Source of the DNA: an uncultured Litorivicinus sp.
GTDB lineage: Bacteria > Pseudomonadota > Gammaproteobacteria > Pseudomonadales > Litorivicinaceae
NCBI GenBank assembly: GCA_902558075.1
Contig: CACECO010000006.1
Location: 1 to 64,000 of the forward strand
Direction: 5' to 3'
Length of the DNA stretch: 64,000 nt
The notes below the pieces were generated by a model. It had not been told where the DNA came from, did not search any database, and worked only from the letters and a program-made list of their open reading frames with translations. This document shows positions 36,449-44,015 of the stretch, in pieces (position 1 is the stretch's first letter; each line of letters opens with the position of its first letter). A program made the position numbers and the translations under genes.

Positions 36449-37773
36449 TGGCAGCTCTGTATCAGCAATACCGAAATCACATGCTATTCAGCCTAATGGC
36501 CGGCTTATTAATACTGGTTGCGTTTATCCAAAGCCTGTCGGTTTCGCTAACCATCCTCAATCTGTGCTTGATTAGCGCCATCATGGCTTTGGGTGTGAAC
36601 ATCCAGTGGGGCTATGCAGGCCTATTTAATGAGGGTGTGATGGGGTTTGCAGCCTTAGGTGGCCTAGCTGGCGTATTAATCTCGATGCCACCGGTTTCAG
36701 ATGCATGGCAAGCTGGCGGGTTAGGCATTTTATTCGGTCTAGTGATCACCATCGGTACGGTCGTCACGTGCTTGTTTACGTGGTCGCGGATTCAACATCT
36801 GAGGCAGCAACGCTATTGGATCACTGCTGCCATCATCATCTCAGGCTATGCATTATTGCGTATTTTTTTTGATCCTAGCGTGAATGCTGTTGAATCCGTT
36901 AATCCCTCCGTCACAGGCTATTTGGGCGGTCTTGGTCTCCCGATTTTAGTCGCGTGGCCGGTCGGCGCTCTTTTCGCTGCTGGTATTGCATTCGTCATCG
37001 GTAAGATCGCACTCGGTCTACGCTCTGACTACTTAGCAATCGCCACGCTTGGGATTAGTGAAATCATCATATTCTTCATCAAAAATGAAGAATGGCTGAC
37101 CCGGGGTGTGAAAAATGTAAATGGCTTGCCACGACCGGTTCCCTACGAAATCGATCTACAGCAAGCACAGTGGTTCCAGGATTGGGCCATGGCACTCGGT
37201 ATGCAGGCCGATGATGCGTCTGCTGTATTCGTCAAGATCTGTTACGCACTGCTCTTCATTGCTGTCATCGGCGTATTGTTGTGGCTTTCTGAAACTGCCC
37301 TCAAGTCGCCATGGGGGCGGATGATGCGTGCAATTCGCGACAATGAAACCGCTGCAGCCGCAATGGGAAAGGATGTCACATGGCAACACTTACGGGTATT
37401 CATCTTGGGATCTGCAGTGATTGGTCTGGCTGGCGCAATGTTAACGACGCTGGATGGTCAGTTCACACCTGTCGGATACAATCCGCTACGCTTTACTTTC
37501 TTGATTTGGGTGATGGTGATTATTGGTGGATCTGGTAATAACTGGGGTGCTGTGCTTGGTGGGTTCTTTATTTGGTTCTTCTGGATCGAGGCAGAGCCAA
37601 TCGGACTTTGGTTAATTGACGCATTGACATCTGGAATGGATCCTCAGAGCGCGGTTAGGGCCCATCTGCTTGAAGGCGCGGCACACATGCGCTTGATGAC
37701 CGTAGGCATAATTTTGCTTTTGACGCTTCGCTACGCACCAGAGGGCCTTCTCCCAGAGAAAAAGCGGCTGTAA
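36448..37773 (+). CDS. livM: branched-chain amino-acid ABC transporter permease (LivM-like)
   Basis: A 441-aa permease with about ten hydrophobic segments. It shows NIQWGYAGLFNEGVMGF, RSDYLAIATLGISEII and the EAA loop GRMMRAIRDNETAAAAMGKD, then MVIIGGSGNNWGAVLGG. It is longer than E. coli LivM because of an insertion after helix 3. Intact and coupled to livH. Converges on the CoA-transferase gene. Confidence 0.9.
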   Translation: MAALYQQYRNHMLFSLMAGLLILVAFIQSLSVSLTILNLCLISAIMALGVNIQWGYAGLFNEGVMGFAALGGLAGVLISMPPVSDAWQAGGLGILFGLVITIGTVVTCLFTWSRIQHLRQQRYWITAAIIISGYALLRIFFDPSVNAVESVNPSVTGYLGGLGLPILVAWPVGALFAAGIAFVIGKIALGLRSDYLAIATLGISEIIIFFIKNEEWLTRGVKNVNGLPRPVPYEIDLQQAQWFQDWAMALGMQADDASAVFVKICYALLFIAVIGVLLWLSETALKSPWGRMMRAIRDNETAAAAMGKDVTWQHLRVFILGSAVIGLAGAMLTTLDGQFTPVGYNPLRFTFLIWVMVIIGGSGNNWGAVLGGFFIWFFWIEAEPIGLWLIDALTSGMDPQSAVRAHLLEGAAHMRLMTVGIILLLTLRYAPEGLLPEKKRL

Positions 37774-37860
37774 TCGAGTCTTAGGGTTACTTCGCACAAC
37801 AGATCAGATTACATCACCCAGACTGCGGTTCAGCGCATCAATCTACAGTCGAATTATCTG

Positions 37861-39069
37861 CTAAGAGGAATAAATCACACCTCGTGTAAACAGCGATTGA
37901 ATCTCAGTATCTGAATAACCAAGCTCTATCAGTACCTGCGCTGAATGTTGGCCATGAACCGGAGCCGCTCGTGACGCAACGGGCTGAGTACCATGAAATT
38001 TAACAGCCATTCCAAGCCCTTCGACTTGACCCACCCGGTCATGCTCTGTTTGAACAACCATGTCGCGAGCTAGGGCCTGTGGATGCTCAAGCATCTCTCC
38101 AATCGTTAAAATAGGACCCGCAGGAACCCCTTCTTGGTCTAGCTTTTCAAGCCAAACCTCAGATGCATGTTGGCGAAAATACCCATTTAATATCTCGACC
38201 AGCGCATCAAGATTCGCCATCCGATCAGCATTCGACGAAAATCTCGGGTCATTACTCAGTTCAGTCGCACCAATAACATCCAACAATCGCAACCAATTTC
38301 GCTGATTCGCAGCACCAATATTGATATATCCATCTGCCGTCGGAAACGCCTGATATGGTGCATTCAGCGGATGTGCTGAGCCAAGCGCTTGTGGTGACTC
38401 TCCTGTCGCTAAAGCGATGGCAGACTGCCAGTACGTATGAGTAATTCCTGCTTCGAATAATGATGTATCGACGCGTGTACCAAGACCTGTTTGTTGCTTC
38501 CCAGCATAAGCCGCTGCCGCACCCATCGCTGCGAGGATCCCCGCTGTGATATCCGTCACTGGGGCGCCTACTTTGACGGGACCGTCATCTTGACCAGGCC
38601 CAGTGATGCTCATCAAGCCAGAGGCACCCTGCGCCACAAGATCAAACCCTGCTCGTTCACGATACGGTCCGGTGCGACCATAACCCGATATCTCCACGTA
38701 GATGAGACCTGGGTTAATGGCCTTTAATTCCTCATACGATAGCCCCAGACGTCCCATAGTATCGTGACGAAAATTCTCAATGACACAGTCTGCGTCTTTC
38801 AAAAGCGTTGTCAGAATTCTTTTTCCGTCATCAGATTTTAGATCGAGTGCCATACCGCGCTTATTGCGATTCATCATCAAAAAAGCAGCGGATTCTTCGC
38901 CGATATTTGGGGGAACCATGCGCCTCGAGTCGTCACCACCCTCAATCTTTTCGACCTTAATGACATCCGCGCCCATATCTGCCAACATCATTCCACACAA
39001 TGGTCCTGCCATAATGTGCGCAAGTTCAATGACTCGCATGCCATTCAGTGGCCTCGGTTGCGCACTCAT
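37861..39069 (-). CDS. CaiB/BaiF-family (class III) CoA-transferase
   Basis: Transfers CoA between acyl-CoA and a free acid through an aspartyl-anhydride intermediate. The 402-aa product has the N-terminal RVIELAHIMAGPLCGMMLADMGA and VIKVEKIEGGDD block and NKRGMALDLKS. The catalytic Asp is probably in GFDLVAQGASGLMSITG, with APVTDITAGILAAMG after it. ATG 39069 has GGAG six bases upstream and is chosen over ATG 39081. It overlaps the crotonase gene by 4 bases and is the last gene of the leftward operon starting at the aminotransferase. Substrate is unknown. Confidence 0.88.
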   Translation of the reverse strand: MSAQPRPLNGMRVIELAHIMAGPLCGMMLADMGADVIKVEKIEGGDDSRRMVPPNIGEESAAFLMMNRNKRGMALDLKSDDGKRILTTLLKDADCVIENFRHDTMGRLGLSYEELKAINPGLIYVEISGYGRTGPYRERAGFDLVAQGASGLMSITGPGQDDGPVKVGAPVTDITAGILAAMGAAAAYAGKQQTGLGTRVDTSLFEAGITHTYWQSAIALATGESPQALGSAHPLNAPYQAFPTADGYINIGAANQRNWLRLLDVIGATELSNDPRFSSNADRMANLDALVEILNGYFRQHASEVWLEKLDQEGVPAGPILTIGEMLEHPQALARDMVVQTEHDRVGQVEGLGMAVKFHGTQPVASRAAPVHGQHSAQVLIELGYSDTEIQSLFTRGVIYSS

Positions 39070-39830
39070 TGACCACTCCATTTGGCTTTGCGTTTGGCAA
39101 AAAATGCGTCGATACCCTCTGCAAAATCGTCACTGAGGTAACAACGCTGAATTAGATCAATATCGTCAGGAGTTGCGCGTTGAGACAGCCGATTGAATCC
39201 ATCTCGGGTTGCCGAAATCGTTAGCGGAGCCAAGGTCATCAAGTGTTGAGCTAGCGCTCTTGCGCGCTCGTCGCACAGTGCTGCAGTCTCCACCACCTCA
39301 CTCACAAATCCCGACTCGACCAGACACGTGATTGGTAAAAACTCTGCGGTTAACAACAGGTAACGCGTTCGCGACTCACCAAGTAAATAAACCAACCGAT
39401 TGAGATTAGCAACTGACAGACAGTTGCCCAAAGTCCTTGCGATAGGCATGCCGAGACGTGTGTCCGGCGTTCCTAATCGAATATCCGCAGCAGCCGCAAT
39501 CGCGGCTCCGCCGCCAGCGACGATGCCATGCAAAGACGCAATGACAGGAATCGGACTTGATTCGACTGCGTCGATGACTCGACCAATCATCGCTTCGTAG
39601 TTGATTGCATCTTGGGCTGACTCGAAATCTTTAAAGTTAGAAATGTCGGTCCCAGACGCAAACGCTTTGTCACCCTCTGCTGTCAGAACGATCACGCGTG
39701 CGTCACCAGGATCGCGGCACAGAGTTTCCAACGCTTGATACATATCAAACGTTAGAGAGTTCCGGGACTCAGGCCGCGTCAGGCGGTATTCCGCAACACC
39801 ACCTGCCTGAACGACTGTGTAATCACCCAC
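39066..39830 (-). CDS. crotonase-fold protein (enoyl-CoA hydratase/isomerase family) lacking the usual glutamates
   Basis: A 254-aa crotonase fold: the oxyanion-hole segments KAFASGTDISNF and HGIVAGGGAAIAAAADIRLG are clear, as is the family layout. In hydratases the catalytic Glu residues sit in GGGxELA and in GxPE. Here those positions read GGGAAIA and GMPIARTLG, so both are absent. It therefore may act as an isomerase, lyase, decarboxylase or thioesterase. GTG 39830 with AGG upstream is preferred, just behind the dctM stop; TTG 39854 is an alternative. Confidence 0.82.
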   Translation of the reverse strand: MGDYTVVQAGGVAEYRLTRPESRNSLTFDMYQALETLCRDPGDARVIVLTAEGDKAFASGTDISNFKDFESAQDAINYEAMIGRVIDAVESSPIPVIASLHGIVAGGGAAIAAAADIRLGTPDTRLGMPIARTLGNCLSVANLNRLVYLLGESRTRYLLLTAEFLPITCLVESGFVSEVVETAALCDERARALAQHLMTLAPLTISATRDGFNRLSQRATPDDIDLIQRCYLSDDFAEGIDAFFAKRKAKWSGQ

Positions 39831-39831
39831 C

Positions 39832-41115
39832 CTATGACCTGTAAATAGCGTCAACTAAATACATCGGTACAGCCGGCACATAGGTACACAGCATCAAAAC
39901 CGAAAATAAGACTGCGATGAAATAGATATTGATTTTCGATACATCCCAGATATTCGCGCGAGCAACCGCACATGATGTGATCAAAACACTGGCCACAGGG
40001 GGGGTTTGCTGCCCCAACGCTAGGTTCAAAGTAACGACCAAACCAAAATGAATTGGGTCAATTCCTGCAGCCTGAATCAAGGGGATAACAATCGGAACCA
40101 CCAAAATAATTGCTGCCGCAGAATGCAAGAAGAAACCAATGACTAAGAAGAACACATTGAGGATTGCAAGAATCACCCATTGGTTCGTCGTCATATCGAG
40201 GATCCAGCGAGCAAAATCCTGAGGGATTTGGGCCCGCGTCAGGAACCCACCCATTACTACTGACGCAGCGACCAGCAACATCACGACGGCTGTCTGTACA
40301 CCACCATCAATCATTGCACGCTTTAGGTGTCCGAAATCCATTTTTGAATACCAAGCACTTACCATTAGAGCAGCGACAACAGCGAGTCCGGCGGCCTCAG
40401 TAGCAGTGACGAAACCACCAAAGATTCCACCCAAAATAATCACTGGAAGTGTGAATGCAGGAAGTGCTTCGATTAATGTCGTCCAAAGCCGACGGAATTC
40501 GAATGCTTCCTCTGTGGGCAAGTTGTACTTTCTTGCGAAATAGTAGGCCATTCCCATCAGGCCGAATGCACCGAGAAGACCCGGGATAATTCCTGCGACA
40601 AAGAGTTGTTCGACCGAGGTACCGGCCGATGTCGCATACAGAATCATCGGGATCGACGGCGGGATGATAATTGCAAGAGATGCCGACGACGACGTTACAG
40701 CAGCGGCAAGTGGCGCCGAGTATCCCCGCTTTTTCATCTGCGGAATCAAAACCGATCCCAGTGCTGCAACGTCGGCCACAGCCGAACCTGATATTTCGGC
40801 GAAGAAAAGACTGACACCGATGTTCACCATTGCAAGGCCACCACGCACAAAACCGATAATTGCGTTCACAAAGTTTATTAGTTTATCGGTGATTCCGCCG
40901 GCATTCATGATTGCACCGGCCAAGACGAACATCGGAATGGCAATCAATGAGAACTTGGTTGACCCATCGTACATGTCGAGCGCAAGCGTGACGATACTGT
41001 CAACACCTTCTGTCACTGCCAGACCGAAAATAGCGGCAACGGCCAGACCGACCGCAATCGGAACGTTGATACAAATCAGCGCCACTAAGATCATGAACAT
41101 AATAAAAACGATCAT
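39832..41115 (-). CDS. dctM: TRAP transporter large permease (DctM)
   Basis: A 427-aa membrane protein of the DctM/SiaM family with about 12 hydrophobic stretches. It shows GVSLFFAEISGSAVADVAALGSVLIPQMKKRGY, SSASLAIIIPPSIPMILYA and NLALGQQTPPVASVLITSC, all family-typical. It drives Na+-coupled uptake of the acid bound by DctP. Its start overlaps dctQ by 4 bases. Confidence 0.93.
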   Translation of the reverse strand: MIVFIMFMILVALICINVPIAVGLAVAAIFGLAVTEGVDSIVTLALDMYDGSTKFSLIAIPMFVLAGAIMNAGGITDKLINFVNAIIGFVRGGLAMVNIGVSLFFAEISGSAVADVAALGSVLIPQMKKRGYSAPLAAAVTSSSASLAIIIPPSIPMILYATSAGTSVEQLFVAGIIPGLLGAFGLMGMAYYFARKYNLPTEEAFEFRRLWTTLIEALPAFTLPVIILGGIFGGFVTATEAAGLAVVAALMVSAWYSKMDFGHLKRAMIDGGVQTAVVMLLVAASVVMGGFLTRAQIPQDFARWILDMTTNQWVILAILNVFFLVIGFFLHSAAAIILVVPIVIPLIQAAGIDPIHFGLVVTLNLALGQQTPPVASVLITSCAVARANIWDVSKINIYFIAVLFSVLMLCTYVPAVPMYLVDAIYRS

Positions 41116-41654
41116 GACTTGACTCCTGCTTTGGCCAACTCAGTTTCCACTCCTTCTTCGATCTCTGCGTGGTCGAGTGAAATACCGGCACATGTCTTAT
41201 TAAAGTAATCTGGGAAACTAAGTACTTCGCAAAGAACGAACAGGGATGCACCTATTGGAATCACTGATTGCGTGAGTTGGATAGGAATCCAAGTCAATGA
41301 CACGAGGTATTCGCCTTCAAGAACGACCAGCACCTCGTATCCGGTGTAAGCGAGTAAAACAAAAAATCCGATAACGATCGCCTCAGCAAAAATGACAGTC
41401 CATGCCCTAACTGGCATTGGGATTGCGAGTAGTACCGAGTCAAATCCAATATGGCGCCGGTGTAGCGCGGCAAATGCCCCACCGTAATAGGTTATCCACG
41501 CAAGCTGTATAGCTGCGATCTCGTCATACCAAGAGACTGAATTACCGGTGATACGCGCAAGAACTGCGAAGATCACAACCGCAGTGAGAGCGATCATCTG
41601 AAATAAAATAAACCACACAAGCAGCTGGTCAACAGCTTTAGCAAACCGAGTCAC
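41112..41654 (-). CDS. dctQ: TRAP transporter small permease (DctQ)
   Basis: A 180-aa protein with four transmembrane helices. The DctQ-typical region is SWYDEIAAIQLAWITYYGGAFAALHRRHIGFD, between helices 2 and 3. Translation starts at GTG 41654 with AGGAG upstream. A strong hairpin separates it from dctP. Confidence 0.9.
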   Translation of the reverse strand: MTRFAKAVDQLLVWFILFQMIALTAVVIFAVLARITGNSVSWYDEIAAIQLAWITYYGGAFAALHRRHIGFDSVLLAIPMPVRAWTVIFAEAIVIGFFVLLAYTGYEVLVVLEGEYLVSLTWIPIQLTQSVIPIGASLFVLCEVLSFPDYFNKTCAGISLDHAEIEEGVETELAKAGVKS

Positions 41655-41670
41655 ACGATACTCCTGACGT

Positions 41671-41699
41671 GTAAAAATGAGCGGCCCGATTGGGCCGCT
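41671..41699 (-). terminator. hairpin attenuator between dctP and dctQ
   Basis: AGCGGCCC (41680-41687) pairs perfectly with GGGCCGCT (41692-41699) around GATT. On the minus strand CATTTTTAC follows. It should make the binding protein more abundant than the permeases. Confidence 0.85.
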
Positions 41700-41719
41700 G
41701 TTTGATCTTTAACGAATGA

Positions 41720-42697
41720 TTAATTTGCGAGACTTTGAACTGTTTTAATCAGCTCTGCGCCGGCATCAACTGACGATGCAAACTCATCATAAATCGGCTT
41801 CGATGCGTTGATAAACGCTGCATTATCAGCATTGTTCACCTCCACACCGGCCGCCTTAATCACGTCCAAAAGCTCTGTTTCAAGCGCTGCTGCTTTGCGA
41901 TACACGAAAGTTTGTGTTGATGCTGCACAACTGTTGAGAACCTTGCGCACATCAGCTGGTTGCTTTTCGAAATGCTTTTTAGACGACAAAATGTATGCAG
42001 GGGTGTACACATGCCCGGTAATCGATAAGTACTTTTGTACTTCCTGGAATTTCGCAGATGCAATCTGCGCATATGGGTTTTCCTGCCCATCGATGACACC
42101 AGTTTTCAGTGCTGTGAAAACATCAGAAAACGCCATAGGAGTTGGGTTCGCGCCATAGAGCTTGAACATCTTTACACGCCACGCACCCTTCGGCGTTCTT
42201 AATTTTACACCCTCAAGGTCGGCAGGCACGTTGACAGGCCGAGTATTATTTGTGATGTGCCGGAAACCATTCTCAAAATAGCCGACAATATGGTATCCCT
42301 TGGCCTGAGCAGCAGCTTGGAAAGTGCCACCCAACTTTTCTTGAACTCGCTTCATATGCTCACGATCTTTAATGATGTATGGCATCTCAAAAACACCAAA
42401 CTCATCCGATACTGATGACATCACCGACGATGGCAGAGCGAAGTCAACTTGGCCAAGCTTCAGTTTTTGCAACAGCTCCTTATCTTTCCCAAGCTGAGAT
42501 GAACCGAATGTCTGAACTTCGATTTTTCCGTTAGATTCGTCATTCACACACTGAGCATACGCATTCACACTCGCTTCGAACAAAGATCCTGGCTTACCAA
42601 CGTGTCCAAATTTGAGCGTGACATCAGCTGCAAAAGAGGGGGCAGCGAAAGCGGCCGAAAGAACAGCAACCGAAGTTGCCAGTTGTAGTTTTTTCAT
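41720..42697 (-). CDS. dctP: TRAP transporter solute-binding protein (DctP)
   Basis: A 325-aa periplasmic protein. The signal peptide is MKKLQLATSVAVLSAAFAAPSFA, cleaved before ADVTLKFGH. Family blocks are GKIEVQTFGSSQLGKDKELLQKLKLG, the ligand-binding Arg in LEGVKLRTPKGAWRVKMFKLYGANPTPMAFSDVFTALKTGVIDGQENP (Arg in KLRTP), and VYTPAYILSSKKHFE. The Arg indicates a carboxylate ligand. ATG 42697 has GGAG upstream. It follows the aminotransferase by 34 bases in one operon. Confidence 0.93.
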   Translation of the reverse strand: MKKLQLATSVAVLSAAFAAPSFAADVTLKFGHVGKPGSLFEASVNAYAQCVNDESNGKIEVQTFGSSQLGKDKELLQKLKLGQVDFALPSSVMSSVSDEFGVFEMPYIIKDREHMKRVQEKLGGTFQAAAQAKGYHIVGYFENGFRHITNNTRPVNVPADLEGVKLRTPKGAWRVKMFKLYGANPTPMAFSDVFTALKTGVIDGQENPYAQIASAKFQEVQKYLSITGHVYTPAYILSSKKHFEKQPADVRKVLNSCAASTQTFVYRKAAALETELLDVIKAAGVEVNNADNAAFINASKPIYDEFASSVDAGAELIKTVQSLAN

Positions 42698-42731
42698 TAT
42701 TTTCTCCGTTGTTTTATGTCTGGAGTCAGTT

Positions 42732-43895
42732 TTACCGCAACAAAAACCGCATTGCGGCTTCAACACCACCTGGCTGATGCGGCACTCCAGCCAGGTCAAG
42801 GCCCATTTCCACGCCACAAAGGACGCCCATGAGAGTTAAATCATTGATATCACCTAGATGTCCAATACGGAAGGCTTTTCCTTTAATTTTTCCAAGCCCT
42901 GTACCAAGCGACATGTCAAATTTGTCCAAAATTACCTCTCGAACGCGGTCAGCATCATGGCCCCCAGGCATCATGATGCCTGTCAATGCGTTCGAATGCT
43001 CGGTCGGGTTCTGGCAAACCGTCTCGAGCTCCCACGCAACAACGGCCTCTCGACAGGCATCACCAAGACGTTGGTGTCGAGCAAAGACGTTGTCGAGCCC
43101 TTCTTCCTCAAGCATTGCAATCGCTTCTCTCAAGCCATAAAGCAATGTAGTCGCTGGCGTGTATGGAAAATAACCTGATGTATTGGAAGCAAGCATTTCC
43201 TGCCAATCCCAATAGGAGCGTTGTGAGCCACCGTGCGTAGCGGCCTCAAGTGCACGATCTGACAGCGCGTTGAACCCTAAACCTGGCGGCATCATCAAGC
43301 CCTTCTGGGAGCCAGAAACAGTCACATCAGCACCCCATTTATCATGCTCATAATCAACTGATGCCAGCCCAGAAATACTATCAACCAGCAGTAGAGCCGA
43401 ATGACCCACAACATCGATCGCCTGACGCACTGCTGCGATATCTGATGTGATTCCGCAACTGGTTTCGTGATGAACACAACACACCGCTTTAAATGCCTGC
43501 TTGGTGTCTTGCCGTAGTCGGGCTTCGATCCGATCTGCATCAACGCCGTTGCGCCAATTTCCCGCGAGGAACTCAGTTTCGATCCCCAACCGATCTGCCA
43601 TTTGTTTCCACAGAGTCGCAAACTGACCAGTTTCGTAAAATAACACTTGGTCGCCAGCTTTAAGTACATTTAAAAGGCAGGCTTCCCACGCACCAGTTCC
43701 AGAACTTGGATAAATCACAACAGGAGACTGGGTTTTGAAAATTCGCTGCATACCCGAAAGAACTGACAAACCAAGTTCGGAAAAATCTGGCCCCCGATGA
43801 TCGATAACAGCTGCATCAATCGCTCGAGAAATTCGATCTGGTACTGGGCTTGGCCCGGGTATTTGTAGGAAATGTCTTCCTGCCCTGTAGACCAT
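42732..43895 (-). CDS. class V aminotransferase (serine/aspartate-glyoxylate type)
   Basis: A PLP enzyme of 387 aa from the alanine/serine-glyoxylate aminotransferase group. Seen are the N-terminal IPGPSPVPDRI and DHRGPDFSE, the phosphate-binding SSGTGAWEACL, LLVDSISGLAS (PLP-Asp) and the Schiff-base lysine in VTVSGSQKGLMMPPG. The arrangement VIDHRGPDF...YPSSGTGAWEA resembles the aspartate- or serine-glyoxylate branch, including BhcA of the beta-hydroxyaspartate cycle, but the other bhc genes are absent here. It is first in the leftward operon with the TRAP transporter and is divergent from the oxidase, so it probably aminates glyoxylate or a similar oxoacid. Confidence 0.88.
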   Translation of the reverse strand: MVYRAGRHFLQIPGPSPVPDRISRAIDAAVIDHRGPDFSELGLSVLSGMQRIFKTQSPVVIYPSSGTGAWEACLLNVLKAGDQVLFYETGQFATLWKQMADRLGIETEFLAGNWRNGVDADRIEARLRQDTKQAFKAVCCVHHETSCGITSDIAAVRQAIDVVGHSALLLVDSISGLASVDYEHDKWGADVTVSGSQKGLMMPPGLGFNALSDRALEAATHGGSQRSYWDWQEMLASNTSGYFPYTPATTLLYGLREAIAMLEEEGLDNVFARHQRLGDACREAVVAWELETVCQNPTEHSNALTGIMMPGGHDADRVREVILDKFDMSLGTGLGKIKGKAFRIGHLGDINDLTLMGVLCGVEMGLDLAGVPHQPGGVEAAMRFLLR

Positions 43896-43980
43896 GTATT
43901 CAATCCTTGTGTTTACGGTGATTCGACATTACCCGTAGGCTTTGCTTATCCGAGATTGTGGAGCATAATATGAATAACGT

Positions 43981-43996
43981 ATTTTGTATGCAAAAT
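43981..43996. promoter_or_regulatory. candidate GntR/FCD operator
   Basis: ATTTTG-TATG-CAAAAT is a perfect 6-bp inverted repeat with a 4-base centre, in the divergent promoter between the aminotransferase and oxidase genes. FCD-type GntR regulators often bind sites such as TTGTATACAA. The regulator encoded at 47020 is the natural candidate. The assignment is inferred. Confidence 0.55.
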
Positions 43997-44015
43997 AAAC
44001 CCGGTCAATAAAGCG

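Noticed and set aside
42732..43895. A complete beta-hydroxyaspartate cycle
   Set aside because: The aminotransferase resembles BhcA, but no aldolase, dehydratase or imine reductase genes are nearby.
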